64,000 nt of DNA from Variovorax paradoxus (GTDB lineage Bacteria; Pseudomonadota; Gammaproteobacteria; Burkholderiales; Burkholderiaceae_C): positions 6,637,001 to 6,701,000 of the forward strand of contig NZ_CP045644.1 in assembly GCF_009498455.1 (NCBI RefSeq), given 5' to 3'. Of the stretch, positions 16,370-26,131 are shown in pieces; within the stretch, counting starts at the first letter, position 1, and each line of letters starts with the position of its first letter. The notes below the pieces were generated by a model. It made no database searches. It worked only from the letters and a program-made list of their open reading frames with translations, and was not told where the DNA came from. Made by a program: the position numbers and the translations under genes.

Positions 16370-16882
16370 ATGCCCTCCCCCGCTGTGGTCGCCCCGATCG
16401 ATGCGCTCTATCGCGAGCACCGCGACTGGCTGCTGGGCTGGATGCGGCGCCGCCTGAACGATGGCCACATGGCCGCGGACCTGACGCAGGACACCTTCGT
16501 GCGCGTCATCGTCGGCGGCCAGGCCCCGGTGCTTCAGGAACCGCGCGCCTACCTCACCACGCTGGCGCAGCGTGTGCTCTACAACTTCTGGCGCCGACGT
16601 GAACTGGAGCGCGCGTGGGTCGAGGCGCTCGCGACCCAGCCGCAGGAGCTGGCACCTTCCCCCGAAACCTGCGCGCTGGTGCGCGAGGCCCTCGAGACGC
16701 TGGACCGATGGCTCGATGGCCTGCCTTCCAAGGCGCGCGAGGCCTTCCTGTTGCGCCGGCTCGAAGGCCTCGCACATGGCGAGATCGCGCAACGCATGGG
16801 TGTCTCGATTTCCACGGTCGAGCGCTACATCAAGCAGGCCGTCGTGCACCTGTACACCTGCCCGGTACAGCCCGATGCCTGA
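16370..16882 (+). CDS. fecI: FecI-like ECF sigma factor
   Basis: A 170-residue ECF sigma factor: region 2 (IDALYREHRDWLLGWMRRRL, DLTQDTFVRVI) and region 4 (LPSKAREAFLLRRLEGLAHGEIAQRMGVSI, STVERYIKQAVVHLY) are both typical of FecI, the iron-starvation sigma group. It is expected to drive the TonB receptor downstream when signalled through FecR. The Fur box just upstream makes its own expression iron-repressed. It overlaps fecR by eight bases. Confidence 0.93.
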   Translation: MPSPAVVAPIDALYREHRDWLLGWMRRRLNDGHMAADLTQDTFVRVIVGGQAPVLQEPRAYLTTLAQRVLYNFWRRRELERAWVEALATQPQELAPSPETCALVREALETLDRWLDGLPSKAREAFLLRRLEGLAHGEIAQRMGVSISTVERYIKQAVVHLYTCPVQPDA

Positions 16883-17864
16883 AAGGGCGCCGCTGGATGC
16901 GGCCACGGAACAGGCGATCGACTGGCTGGTGCGGCTCGACTCGGGCCACAGCAACGACGGGGACCGACAGGCTTTCGAGCGCTGGCTCGGCGCGGCGCCT
17001 GCGCACGGCGCCGCATGGACGGCACTGCAGCAGCGGCTGAACCAGCGCCTTTCGCCCGCGCTCAGCCAGTTGCAGGCCTCCGGGCACGCGGCGCCCGGCG
17101 TGCGTGCGTTGAGCGCGCCGCCCGATCGTCGCGCACGCCGGCGCGCCCTGCTGGGCGGCGCCGCGGCGGCGCTTCTGACCGCCACGGGCGGCGGGCTGTG
17201 GGCCGACCGGCGCGCGCCGCTCTCGGCATGGACTTCCGACCTGCGCACCGGCACGGCCGAGCGGCGGCGCTTCGCGCTGGCGGACGGCAGCGACCTGCTG
17301 CTCAATGCGCGCTCGGCGGTCGACCTGGATTTCAGCGGAACGCAGCGCCGGGTGCGGCTGCGCGCGGGCGCGCTGATCGTCCACGCGGTGGCCGACGCAC
17401 ACCGGTCCTTCGTCGTGCACAGCGCGCAGGGCACCGTGCAGGCATTGGGCACGCGCTTCATGGTGCAGCAGGACGAGGGCCGCACGCTGGTCTCGGCGCT
17501 GGAACACAGCGTGCGCCTGAGGGCGCGGCACGACAGCGCAGCCGTCGATCTGCGCGAAGGCGCCAGCGCATGGATCGAGGCCGACCGCATCGCGCCGCTT
17601 GCCACGGCGCGCGTCGATCCGAGCGCCTGGTCCACCGGCGTGCTGGAAGTGCACGACCAGCCCCTGGGCGAGGTCATCGATGCCCTGCGCCCCTACACGC
17701 CCGCCATCCTGCGGGTCAGCCCCGAGGCGGCGCGGGTCGGCGTCTACGGCGTCTATCCGCTGGACCGGCCGATGGACGCACTGCAGGCCCTGGTGGACAC
17801 CCTGCCGCTGCGCGTGCGCCGCTGGGGCGACTGGGTGGTGCATGTGGACGTGCGCGCCGCATGA
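16875..17864 (+). CDS. fecR: FecR-like transmembrane sigma regulator
   Basis: A 329-residue protein. The N-terminal cytoplasmic part has the DUF4880-type opening (AIDWLVRLDSGHSNDGDRQAF, FERWLGAAPAHGAAW), one membrane helix follows an Arg-rich stretch (ALLGGAAAALLTATGGGLW, about residues 88-106), and the periplasmic part holds the FecR domain (RTGTAERRRFALADGSDLLLNA) and a C-terminal STN-like region. It senses the ligand-bound receptor across the periplasm and activates FecI. The ATG at 16875 overlaps the end of fecI. Confidence 0.92.
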   Translation: MPERAPLDAATEQAIDWLVRLDSGHSNDGDRQAFERWLGAAPAHGAAWTALQQRLNQRLSPALSQLQASGHAAPGVRALSAPPDRRARRRALLGGAAAALLTATGGGLWADRRAPLSAWTSDLRTGTAERRRFALADGSDLLLNARSAVDLDFSGTQRRVRLRAGALIVHAVADAHRSFVVHSAQGTVQALGTRFMVQQDEGRTLVSALEHSVRLRARHDSAAVDLREGASAWIEADRIAPLATARVDPSAWSTGVLEVHDQPLGEVIDALRPYTPAILRVSPEAARVGVYGVYPLDRPMDALQALVDTLPLRVRRWGDWVVHVDVRAA

Positions 17865-17889
17865 ATCAGACATCGGCACGCATCGGCTG

Positions 17890-17908
17890 AGGGGTTTGCG
17901 CCCCCTCG
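17890..17908. other. GC hairpin between fecR and the receptor
   Basis: GAGGGG and CCCCTC arms around a seven-base loop form a stable hairpin in the 99-bp gap between fecR and the TonB receptor gene. No T-run follows, so it is more likely a transcription-attenuating or mRNA-processing structure than a full terminator. Function is inference. Confidence 0.3.
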
Positions 17909-17963
17909 CGGGTCATACGGGGTTGAACGCTTCGATCCACCAGAACCGCCGAGAAAGTCCGAC

Positions 17964-20510
17964 GTGCCACTGTCCCTCCTTCCTTCCCCTGCCCGCCCGT
18001 CGGCCGGCAGCCGCCCGACCGACCGCAGGACCACGCTGGCCCTGGCGGCGTTGCTCGCATGCGCCAGTGCGTCATCGTGGGCACAGACCCCGCCAGCCGC
18101 CGCGCCCGTGGCCGCTTCCGCCGATGTCGTGTCGGAATGGAACCTGGCGGCCGATGAACTGGGCATCGTGCTGGCGCGCATTGCGCGTCTGAGCGGCCGC
18201 ACCATCAGCGCCGCGCCGGCCCTCGTGGCCGGACGGCGCGCCAACGGGGTGCAAGGCCGGTTCACCGTGGCGCAGGCGGCGCAGCAGGCGCTGTCGGGCA
18301 GCGGGCTGGCACTGGCACAGACACCGGGCGGCACGCTGACCGTTGTTCCTTCCGCCAGCGGTGCGACGCAGGCTGCAGGCGCTTCCGAGTCAGGCACGAC
18401 GCTGGCGGAGGTGCGCGTGACGGCACAGGCCGAGCGCCCGGGCATCACGGAAGGCACGGGCGTCTACACCGCCTCCGGCCCGACGGGCGTGGCCACCGGC
18501 CTCGGCCTGAGCCTGAAGGAGACGCCGCAGTCGGTCAGCGTCATGACCCAGCAGCGCATGGAGGACGAGCACCTCACCAGCATCAGCCAGGTGCTGGCAC
18601 GCACGCCGGGCCTGTCCACCAACGTGCTCGGTACCGAGCGTTCCAGCGCCAGCGCGCGCGGCTACGCGATCAGCAATTACCAGCTGGACGGCATCAGCAC
18701 CCACACCGAATTTTTGGGACTCGACGCGCTGCCTTCGCAGAGCATCGCCGACATGGCGCTGTACGACCGCATCGAGGTGCTGCGCGGCGCCTCGGGCCTG
18801 ACCACGGGCGCGGGCGATCCGTCCGGCATCGTCAACATGGTGCGCAAGAAACCCACGGCCGCGTTCCAGGGCGTGGCGGAGGCCAGCATCGGTTCGTGGG
18901 GCGACCGGCGAGGAATGATCGACCTGTCGACGCCGCTGAATGCGTCCGGCACGGTGCGCGGTCGACTGGTCGCTGTTCACCAGGAAGGAGGCAGCTTCAT
19001 CGATCACTACAAGAAGAAGAAGGACGTGGCCTATGGCGTGGTGGAAGCCGACCTGACGTCGTCGCTCAAGCTCACCGCGGGCATCGACCACCAGGAGAAC
19101 CGCTCGCGCGGCTCGCTGTCGTACCTGGGCTACCCGCTGTTCAACAGCGACGGCGAGCAGACCGATTTCCCGGTGTCGTTCAGCGGCGCCAGCCGCCACA
19201 ACCGCTTCAACACCAATTCCACCAGCGGGTTCCTGGCGCTGGAGCAATCGTTCGCCAACGACTGGAAGCTCAAGCTCTCGGCCAACTACCTGCGCTCGCA
19301 GCAGCGCGAAGACTCGGTCTACCTGGCGGTCAGTGCGGGCCTCTTCGACAAGGCCACGGGCGATGGGCTGCGGCTCAACGGCGAGCGCCGCGACTACAGG
19401 CTGCGCAACAAGACCGTGGACCTGAAGCTGGGCGGTCCCTTCAGCCTGTTCGGCCGCCAGCACGAGGTGGTGTTCGGTGCCGACTACACCGACTTCCAGA
19501 GCCTGACCGACGGCAGCTTCGACACATCGGGGCTCAATGGCGCAGCCGTCAACATCTACCGCTGGAACCACAGCGGCGTGCCCGTCTTCGGCGAGCGCTT
19601 CGTCACCTTCGACAGCACGCGCCGCCAGACCAGCCTGTACGGCGCCGGCCGCTTCGCACTGGCCGACGGGCTCAAGCTCATCGTCGGGGGCAAGCTGCTG
19701 AACTACGACAGCAACTACGTCACCCACACCACGGCCGGCTACAACGAGCGCTCCCCGTCCTCCGAGCGGCGCGTGTTCACGCCCTACGCCGGGCTGGTGT
19801 ACGACCTGAGCGCCCACCACACGCTGTACGCGAGCTTTGCCACGATCTACAACCCGCAGACCTCGATCGACCGCAACGGCGTACTGCTCGATCCACAGGA
19901 AGGCAACACCTACGAGGCCGGCATCAAGAGCAGCTTTCTCGATGGCCGCGTGACGGGCAGCGCCGCCGTCTACCAGATCCGCCAGGACAACCTCGCGGAG
20001 CCGGACCCGGGTCACTTCATTCCGGGCACCACCAACACGGCCTCGCGCCCCATCCAGGGCGCCCGGACGAAGGGCATCGACCTGGAATTCAACGGCACGC
20101 TGGCCCCGGGCTGGAACCTGAGCGCGTCGTACAACTACAGCCACTCGCAGGACGCCACCGGCAAGCGCGTCAACACCACCTTCCCGCGCCAGATGGCCCG
20201 CGTCTGGACGACCTACCGCCTGCCCGGCGCTTGGCGCCGGCTCACGCTGGGCGGCGGTGTGGACTGGAACAGCGGCATCCACTACACGGGCGAGGCTTGG
20301 CAGATCGAGCGCAGCGTCACGGCGCGCCAGCGTGCCTATGCGGTGGCCAGCCTGATGGCACGCTACGACGTCAACGACCAGCTCTCGGTCACGCTCAATG
20401 TGCAGAACCTCTTCGATCGCAAGTACATCGCGTCGATGTCGGGCTGGTGGTATTCGGGCATGTACGGGGCACCGCGCAACGTGCAGCTGACCGCCCGCTA
20501 CAAGTTCTGA
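17964..20510 (+). CDS. TonB-dependent siderophore receptor with STN signalling domain
   Basis: An 848-residue outer-membrane receptor. Signal peptide ending at SSWAQ (about residue 41), an N-terminal secretin/TonB short (STN) domain (about 55-115) for contact with FecR, a TonB-box-like TLAEVRVTA around 145, a plug domain with LKETPQSVSVMTQQRMED, YQLDGISTH and IEVLRGASGLTTGAGDPSG-type motifs, and a 22-strand barrel ending in a terminal Phe (ARYKF). It belongs to the FpvA/FhuE ferric-siderophore group; the exact ligand is not readable. The preceding fecIR pair is its signalling partner. The start is an in-frame GTG at 17964. Confidence 0.92.
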   Translation: MPLSLLPSPARPSAGSRPTDRRTTLALAALLACASASSWAQTPPAAAPVAASADVVSEWNLAADELGIVLARIARLSGRTISAAPALVAGRRANGVQGRFTVAQAAQQALSGSGLALAQTPGGTLTVVPSASGATQAAGASESGTTLAEVRVTAQAERPGITEGTGVYTASGPTGVATGLGLSLKETPQSVSVMTQQRMEDEHLTSISQVLARTPGLSTNVLGTERSSASARGYAISNYQLDGISTHTEFLGLDALPSQSIADMALYDRIEVLRGASGLTTGAGDPSGIVNMVRKKPTAAFQGVAEASIGSWGDRRGMIDLSTPLNASGTVRGRLVAVHQEGGSFIDHYKKKKDVAYGVVEADLTSSLKLTAGIDHQENRSRGSLSYLGYPLFNSDGEQTDFPVSFSGASRHNRFNTNSTSGFLALEQSFANDWKLKLSANYLRSQQREDSVYLAVSAGLFDKATGDGLRLNGERRDYRLRNKTVDLKLGGPFSLFGRQHEVVFGADYTDFQSLTDGSFDTSGLNGAAVNIYRWNHSGVPVFGERFVTFDSTRRQTSLYGAGRFALADGLKLIVGGKLLNYDSNYVTHTTAGYNERSPSSERRVFTPYAGLVYDLSAHHTLYASFATIYNPQTSIDRNGVLLDPQEGNTYEAGIKSSFLDGRVTGSAAVYQIRQDNLAEPDPGHFIPGTTNTASRPIQGARTKGIDLEFNGTLAPGWNLSASYNYSHSQDATGKRVNTTFPRQMARVWTTYRLPGAWRRLTLGGGVDWNSGIHYTGEAWQIERSVTARQRAYAVASLMARYDVNDQLSVTLNVQNLFDRKYIASMSGWWYSGMYGAPRNVQLTARYKF

Positions 20511-20691
20511 GCCTGCGGCTTGCGGCGAGCCGTTCGTTCTCCATCAACGCGCGATGCCGATGGCGATGACCTCGCCTTCAGGGCCGAGCCGAGCGTCGCC
20601 GCCCAAGAGGTTGATGGAGCAGCGGCAGCGGCAGCGGCAAGAGAGTCGAAAGTGCCGGATGCCGCCGATGTTTGGCCCGCTGGATGCAGGG

Positions 20692-23600
20692 TCAATTTTT
20701 GGTGGCAACCGGATGCGAGGCCCCTTGGTTTCTGCGCGAGGCGATGAGTTCGTGTACTTGCGAAGCCGGCACCGGCCGTGCGAAGAGATAACCCTGCGCC
20801 TCGTCAAACCCTTCCTCCCGGATGATCTGCAACTGCGCCTCGGTCTCGACGCCCTCCACAGTGGTCGCGATGCCCAGGCTCGCGCCGATGCCGGCCACGG
20901 CCCGGATGATCGCGAGCGACTTTCTGTCGGGCAAATCGGCGATGAAGCTGCGGTCCACCTTGATCTTGTCGAACGGAAAGCTGCGCAGGTAGCCCAGCGA
21001 CGAGTACCCGGTTCCGAAATCGTCCATTGCGATCTTCACGCCCAGTCGCCGGATCTGCCGCAGGGTGCGCAGGTTCTTGTCGTCGTGGCCGAGCAGCACG
21101 GACTCGGTGATCTCGAGTTGCAGGCGCGAAGGGGACAGCGCTGAAGCATCGAGCGCATTCCTGATGGCCTCGACCAAGTTGTCCGCGCCGAACTGGACCG
21201 GCGACAGGTTCACCGCCACACCGATCCCGTCGGGCCAGGTGGCGGCCTCCCGACAGGCTGCGCCGAGGACCCATTCGCCAAGTTCCACGATCAACCCGGT
21301 CTCCTCCGCGATGGGAATGAAGTCAGCCGGCGAGATCATCCCGCGGTCCGGGTGGCGCCAGCGCACCAGCGCCTCGAAGGCGGTGCAGCGATTGGAGGCG
21401 AGACTCACGAGCGCCTGGTAGTGGACCTCGAACTCCCCGCGGGCGAGTGCCTCGCGCATGGAAAGCTTCAAGGCCTGGCGCGTCTGCAGGTGGGCGTCCA
21501 TGCTCCTGGCGTACCTCTGGAGGCTCCTTCCCCCGGCGGCCTTGGCGCGATGCAGTGCCACGGCAGAGGCACGCTGGATCTCATCGATGGTTTCGCCGTC
21601 GTCCGGCGCCAGCGCGACGCCGACACTGGCCCCGATGCTCACCTGGTGTCCATCGAGCTCGAAGGGCTCGAGCAGGACGGCCATCAGGCGCCGCGCGATC
21701 TCGATCGCCGCGTCGGGATGCGGCAGTCCGAAGCAGCCGATCGCGAATTCGTCCGCACCGAGTCGCGCGAGCGCGTACTCGTCGCCGGCGAGCCCAAGCC
21801 GCAGCCGCTGCGCGACCTTCTGCAGCAAGGTGTCGCCCGCGGGATGGCCGTAGGCGTCGTTGACGGACTTGAAACCGTCGAGGTCCAGTGTCAGCACGGC
21901 CACCGAGGTCTTGTTGGCGCCAACATCGTTCAGGTGTCGCTGCACCGTCTCGCCGAATGCGAAGCGGTTGGGCAGACCGGTGAGAACGTCGTGGCGGGCC
22001 ATGTGAGAGACCTGGCGCTGGGCCTGCAAGCGCTCTTTCTCCGCCTTGCGACGAGCGGTGGTGTCGCGAAAGAAGATCGACAGGCCCCCTTCGGTCGGCG
22101 AGGCATGAACCTCGAGCCATACCTGCGTCACGGGCACGAATTCCTCGAACGACACCGCCTTGCTGTCCGCGATCGCCCGCCGGAAGTAGTCGCCGAACAG
22201 GCTTTCGACCTCGGCGGGATAGAGGTCCCACAGCCTTGTGTTCACGGCCTCCTCGCCGAGCTTCAGGAACCGGCGGGCGTTCTCGTTCATGTACGTGATG
22301 CGCCATGCAGGGTCGACAACCAGCACGCAGTCCATCGTGTTCTCGAGAACCGCCGAGAGCCGGATCGCCGCGCTTTCGGCGCGCTGCTGCGCCACCACGG
22401 CATCGTTGCGCGCAGCCTTGGCCTCGGTGATGTCACGCCAGATGCTCACCATCCGGATCGGCACGCCCGATGCGTCCAGTACCGGCGCACCGATGACGTC
22501 GAGCCATCGGTGCACGCCCTGGGCATCGACGGCATCGACCTCCAGTCTGGATGTGCCGCCGGCGCGCACCACATCGAACATGGCGCTCAGTTTTCGAAGC
22601 CGGCCTTCGGGAAAAATCGTCTCGAGCGCCTCGCGGCTTGCCAATTCCGAGACATCGAGCCCGATCATCCGCCGCGCCGCCTTGTTCATCAGCAGCGTGT
22701 TGCCCGACAGGTCCAGCATGCTGATGCAATCGGGGCTGCTGTCAAAGATGCTCCGAACCGAAGCTTCGCTCTCGCGCAGTGCGGATTCAGCCGCGCGCCG
22801 CTCGGTGACGTCGAGAATGGAGCCGGCATAGCCGAGGAGCCCGCCGTCAGGTGCGAGCCGGGGCGCCCCGGTGTCGATGACCCAGGCCCAGCTGCCATCG
22901 GACCGTCGCAGCCTGTATTCGAGTTGAACCGGCATCCGCTGTGCGGTCGCCGTTTCAAACAGCGTCAGCACCGACGCGCGGTCTTCGGGATGGATGGCCC
23001 GGCTCCAGCCTCCGCCCAGCGACTCGGTTTCCGTCTGCCCCGTCACCTCGAGCCAAAGCCGGCTGTGGTAGGTCGCCTCGCCGTTTGGGTCCGTGAGCCA
23101 CATCATCACGGGCACGCTGTCCGCGATGAGACGGAACAGAGACTCGCTCTCGCGCAGCGCTTCGATGGCGATGCGACGCTGATGAACGTCTTCGAGCAGC
23201 CCGTACCAGCGCACGATGGCGTCGTTCTCGTCGCGACGGGGGGCCGCCCGAGCCCTGAACCATCGGTACCGTCCGTCCAGGGCGCTCAGCACCCTGTATT
23301 CGGCATCGAAGGGAACGCCGCGGGTCACCGAGTCGACCCACTGCGTTCTGACGCGATCGAGATCGTCGGTGTGCAAGGCGCTTTCCCAGCCCGTGCCCAG
23401 CGTCTTCTCGACCGAATTGCCGGTGAGCGCCGGCCAGCCCGGCCCGACTTCGGTGACCGCGCCTGTGGCATCGGCGGTCCAGGTGATCTGCGGGTGCAAT
23501 TCGACGAACGAGCGGTAGTGCGCTTCGCTGGCCCGCAGCACCCGCTCCGCCGTGCGCAGTTCGGTCACGTCGGAGATCACGACCACGAGCAGCCTGCCGC

Positions 23601-23943
23601 CAGAATCCGAGAGATCGACCGCTTTTTTGAACGTGACCAGGGTTCGGGTCGATCCGTCCTCCGTGGTGATCTCTTCCTCGAAACTGCGGCTCTCGCCGCT
23701 CGCGAGTATCTGGAGATCCAGCGTCCTGATCCGATCGGCCTGCGCGCGGGGCAGGAAATCGTGATCTGTCTTGCCTCGTGCTCGATCGAGCGAGACGTTG
23801 AGCAGCTCGCAGGCCCGCCGATTGAGATGCACGAACCGCGAGTCCTCGTCCTTCACGATGACCGCCTGGCCGACCCCATCGAGGATCGCGGCCATTTGGA
23901 CCAGCGGATCAGCGGGCTGCCGTGCTGCGCGGGGCTCACTCAT
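20692..23943 (-). CDS. Multi-PAS GGDEF-EAL protein
   Basis: A 1083-residue cytoplasmic signalling protein with five PAS or PAC domains in a row (about residues 15-140, 145-265, 270-395, 400-515 and 530-640), a GGDEF domain (about 650-810) and an EAL domain (about 820-1070). The GGDEF motif reads LGADEF instead of GGDEF, so cyclase activity is doubtful although DLDGFKSVNDAYGHPAGD is intact. The EAL domain keeps FEALVRW, NLSPVQF, LQLEITESVLL, AMDDFGTGYSS, IKVDRSFI and TVEGVE, so it is probably an active phosphodiesterase. AGGAGA ahead of the ATG at 23943 supports the start. Signals sensed are unknown. Confidence 0.9.
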   Translation of the reverse strand: MSEPRAARQPADPLVQMAAILDGVGQAVIVKDEDSRFVHLNRRACELLNVSLDRARGKTDHDFLPRAQADRIRTLDLQILASGESRSFEEEITTEDGSTRTLVTFKKAVDLSDSGGRLLVVVISDVTELRTAERVLRASEAHYRSFVELHPQITWTADATGAVTEVGPGWPALTGNSVEKTLGTGWESALHTDDLDRVRTQWVDSVTRGVPFDAEYRVLSALDGRYRWFRARAAPRRDENDAIVRWYGLLEDVHQRRIAIEALRESESLFRLIADSVPVMMWLTDPNGEATYHSRLWLEVTGQTETESLGGGWSRAIHPEDRASVLTLFETATAQRMPVQLEYRLRRSDGSWAWVIDTGAPRLAPDGGLLGYAGSILDVTERRAAESALRESEASVRSIFDSSPDCISMLDLSGNTLLMNKAARRMIGLDVSELASREALETIFPEGRLRKLSAMFDVVRAGGTSRLEVDAVDAQGVHRWLDVIGAPVLDASGVPIRMVSIWRDITEAKAARNDAVVAQQRAESAAIRLSAVLENTMDCVLVVDPAWRITYMNENARRFLKLGEEAVNTRLWDLYPAEVESLFGDYFRRAIADSKAVSFEEFVPVTQVWLEVHASPTEGGLSIFFRDTTARRKAEKERLQAQRQVSHMARHDVLTGLPNRFAFGETVQRHLNDVGANKTSVAVLTLDLDGFKSVNDAYGHPAGDTLLQKVAQRLRLGLAGDEYALARLGADEFAIGCFGLPHPDAAIEIARRLMAVLLEPFELDGHQVSIGASVGVALAPDDGETIDEIQRASAVALHRAKAAGGRSLQRYARSMDAHLQTRQALKLSMREALARGEFEVHYQALVSLASNRCTAFEALVRWRHPDRGMISPADFIPIAEETGLIVELGEWVLGAACREAATWPDGIGVAVNLSPVQFGADNLVEAIRNALDASALSPSRLQLEITESVLLGHDDKNLRTLRQIRRLGVKIAMDDFGTGYSSLGYLRSFPFDKIKVDRSFIADLPDRKSLAIIRAVAGIGASLGIATTVEGVETEAQLQIIREEGFDEAQGYLFARPVPASQVHELIASRRNQGASHPVATKN

Positions 23944-24160
23944 GTCGATGTCTCCTGTCTGGAATGCTCACAGGTTTGCCATCGTAGCCCGGAGGACGCC
24001 CGGGGGAGTCTTCATTTCATCTACGCTGCAACGTTCGAATCTACTGCGCGCTCAGATGCTCTGCACTCGCCGGTCCGCCCGGGCTTGTTCCCCAATCTGG
24101 CCTTGGCTGCCCTCAAATCTCGTCGGACGTCCTCGCACGACAAGGACCCACGCGCCAATG

Positions 24161-24194
24161 AAAAAGGGCGTTCGCTGAATCTCAGTGAACGCCC
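24161..24194 (-). terminator. Rho-independent terminator of ssrA
   Basis: A 13-bp stem (GGGCGTTC-G-CTGA with its complement, one G-T pair) closes a three-base ATC loop at 24166-24194 and is followed on the minus strand by TTTTT (24165-24161). It lies 15 bp beyond the tmRNA 3' end. Confidence 0.85.
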
Positions 24195-24208
24195 TTGGAC
24201 GTTGTATG

Positions 24209-24593
24209 TGGTGGAGCTGGGGGGATTTGAACCCCCGTCCGCAAGCCTTCATCGCGCAGTTCTACATGTTTAGTGATCTGATTTAAGTCTCGCTTCCGGA
24301 GTCGCGCAGTCACACGCTAAACCGGACGCCAGCACCCTATTTTCTCGCCCCGACCCAAGGTACCCGGATCGGAGCCAGCCCATGTAATTATCTTTGCAGC
24401 CGGGAGGTCAGGATTGCTCCAGACCCCCTTGCCCAGCCCATCGGCCTGCTGTTGCAAAGCTCACTGGCAATTAAGCAGCGAGTGCGAAACGTTCGTCGTT
24501 TGCAGTTAGTTTGTTTGAATCTGTTTTACGAGCGCATTCAGCTCGACATGCCCCGCTGCGACTCCGAACCCACGTCGAAACCAGTGCAGCCCC
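24209..24593 (-). ncRNA. ssrA: Transfer-messenger RNA (tmRNA)
   Basis: A 385-nt one-piece tmRNA. The 5' end GGGGCTGCACTGG pairs with CAGCTCC before the encoded CCA (3' end at 24209), forming the seven-bp tRNA-like acceptor stem; the T-arm GGGGGTTCAAATCCCCC precedes it. The tag reading frame (24503-24471) is GCA AAC GAC GAA CGT TTC GCA CTC GCT GCT TAA, giving ANDERFALAA. It rescues stalled ribosomes and marks their products for degradation. A terminator follows at 24161-24194. Confidence 0.97.
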
Positions 24594-24602
24594 AAGCGAC
24601 CC

Positions 24603-24629
24603 ATTTTAGGCGCTATTGAGTAACTTCAA
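24603..24629 (-). promoter_or_regulatory. ssrA promoter inside the 3' end of gph
   Basis: On the minus strand TTGAAG (24629-24624), 15 bases, then TAAAAT (24608-24603), nine bases before the mature tmRNA 5' end. The TAA of the -10 is the gph stop codon. Only 12 bp separate gph from ssrA, so the promoter must lie in gph coding sequence. The short spacer makes this a moderate prediction. Confidence 0.45.
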
Positions 24630-25277
24630 GAGCTCAAGGGGTGAAGAGATTGAAGCATCGGCCTGCCACAGGGTCGAATCGGCCTCCGAACCCATGTAAC
24701 CGTAGGTAGCGGCGACCGTGCGCATGCCTGCGGCGCGGCCCGCGATGATGTCGCGCTCGTCGTCTCCCACGTAGATGCAGGCCTCGGACGCCACACCCAG
24801 GCGGCGTGCCGCTTCGTGCAGCGGCTCGGGGTGCGGCTTGGAGAACGGCGTGGTGTCGCCGCTCACGATGGCGCCCGCAGTCGCGAAGAGCGGCATTGCA
24901 GCAGTCAGCGGATCGGTGAAGCGGGCCGACTTGTTGGTGACCACGCCCCAGCGCAGGCCGCGCTCGCGCAACGCCTCGATCAGCGGCACCACGCCGTCGA
25001 ACACCAGGGTGTTGAGCAGCATGCGGCGCTCGTAGGCGACGTAAAACTCTTCGCGCAGTGCATCGAACTCGGGGGCGTCGGGGGTGAGGTCGAACGCCAC
25101 GCCGAGCATGCCCCGGGCGCCAGCGCCGGCCAAGGGGCGGTAGCGCTCCAGCGGATACGAGGCCAGGCCGCGGTCGGTGCGCATCTTGTCGGCGGCGGCG
25201 CCGAGGTCGGGCGCGCTGTCGATCAGCGTGCCGTCGAGGTCGAACAGGATGGCCCGGGTCGTCGCGTTCCCGATCAT
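24606..25277 (-). CDS. gph: Phosphoglycolate phosphatase-type HAD hydrolase
   Basis: A 223-residue HAD-superfamily phosphatase: motif [18 protein letters not shown] near the N-terminus, [13 protein letters not shown] for motif [10 protein letters not shown] for motif III and [17 protein letters not shown] for motif IV. Gph hydrolyses 2-phosphoglycolate formed by repair of oxidised DNA ends; related enzymes work on other sugar phosphates. The ATG overlaps the ubiG stop (ATGA), the standard ubiG-gph pairing in betaproteobacteria, which supports the assignment. Confidence 0.88.
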   Translation of the reverse strand: MIGNATTRAILFDLDGTLIDSAPDLGAAADKMRTDRGLASYPLERYRPLAGAGARGMLGVAFDLTPDAPEFDALREEFYVAYERRMLLNTLVFDGVVPLIEALRERGLRWGVVTNKSARFTDPLTAAMPLFATAGAIVSGDTTPFSKPHPEPLHEAARRLGVASEACIYVGDDERDIIAGRAAGMRTVAATYGYMGSEADSTLWQADASISSPLELLKLLNSA

Positions 25278-26002
25278 CCTTGCGCCTCCGGCAGCGCCGG
25301 CTTCTGGGTCGCGAAGAGGTAGTTGACGCTGGTGTCGGCGCTGAGCCAGTAGCGCCGGGTCAGCGGGTTGTGTTCCATGCCCCGTGTGTGGCGCAGGTCC
25401 AGGCGGGCGGCGCGGCAGTAGCCGGCCAGCTCGCTGGGACGGATCAGCTTGGGGTACTCGTGCGTGCCGCGCGGCAGCATGCCCAGGACGTACTCGGCAC
25501 CCACGATCGCCAGCATGAAGGACTTCAGGTTGCGGTTGATGGTCGAGAAGAACACCCAGCCGCCCGGCTTCACCAGGGTGGCGCAGGCCTGGATCACGGA
25601 CGCCGGATCGGGCACGTGCTCCAGCATTTCCATGCAGGTGACGACATCGAAGCTGCCGGGCTGCTCGGCCGCCAGCGCTTCGGCACTGACTTCGCGGTAC
25701 TTGACGCCACGCGTCCCAGCTTCAAGCGCATGCAGTTGGGCGACCTTGAGCGCCTTGGTCGCCAGGTCGATGCCGAGCACGTCGGCACCCTTACGCGCCA
25801 TCGAATCGGCCAGGATGCCGCCGCCACAGCCGATATCGACTACACGTTGGCCCGAAATAGGCGCAATACCGTCAATCCAATCGAGTCGCAATGGATTGAT
25901 TTCGTGCAACGGGCGGAATTCGCTCTCCAAATCCCACCACCGATGCGCAAGCTCCGAAAACTTGGCCAGTTCGGCCGGGTCTGCATTCACGTGTTCTGTC
26001 AT
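25274..26002 (-). CDS. ubiG: Ubiquinone biosynthesis O-methyltransferase
   Basis: A 242-residue SAM methyltransferase from [12 protein letters not shown]. The N-terminal [29 protein letters not shown] and the SAM motif [16 protein letters not shown], then [11 protein letters not shown] and [21 protein letters not shown], are all diagnostic of UbiG, which catalyses both O-methylations in ubiquinone synthesis at the inner-membrane surface. A longer TTG-started frame to 26068 exists but starts in the upstream terminator region and is not needed. Coupled to gph by a four-base overlap. Confidence 0.94.
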   Translation of the reverse strand: MTEHVNADPAELAKFSELAHRWWDLESEFRPLHEINPLRLDWIDGIAPISGQRVVDIGCGGGILADSMARKGADVLGIDLATKALKVAQLHALEAGTRGVKYREVSAEALAAEQPGSFDVVTCMEMLEHVPDPASVIQACATLVKPGGWVFFSTINRNLKSFMLAIVGAEYVLGMLPRGTHEYPKLIRPSELAGYCRAARLDLRHTRGMEHNPLTRRYWLSADTSVNYLFATQKPALPEAQG

Positions 26003-26081
26003 ACGGCAATTATGAAGCGAGCAAAGCCCGACTCGAAAGCAATGGGCTTGCGTCAGGCCCGACTGCAATTTCGTCAGGCAT

Positions 26082-26108
26082 AAAAAAACCCCGCCGAGGC
26101 GGGGTTTT
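26082..26108. terminator. Bidirectional-looking terminator after ompA
   Basis: CCCCGCC-GA-GGCGGGG (26089-26104) flanked by seven A on the left and TTTT on the right. On the minus strand the stem is followed by TTTTTTT (26088-26082), so it ends the OmpA-family transcript read from 26782. Confidence 0.85.
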
Positions 26109-26131
26109 CATTCGTCGATGGAATCGATCGA

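Noticed and set aside
20620..20641. GCAGCG tandem repeat after the receptor gene
   Set aside because: Three or so units only, probably chance in GC-rich intergenic DNA.
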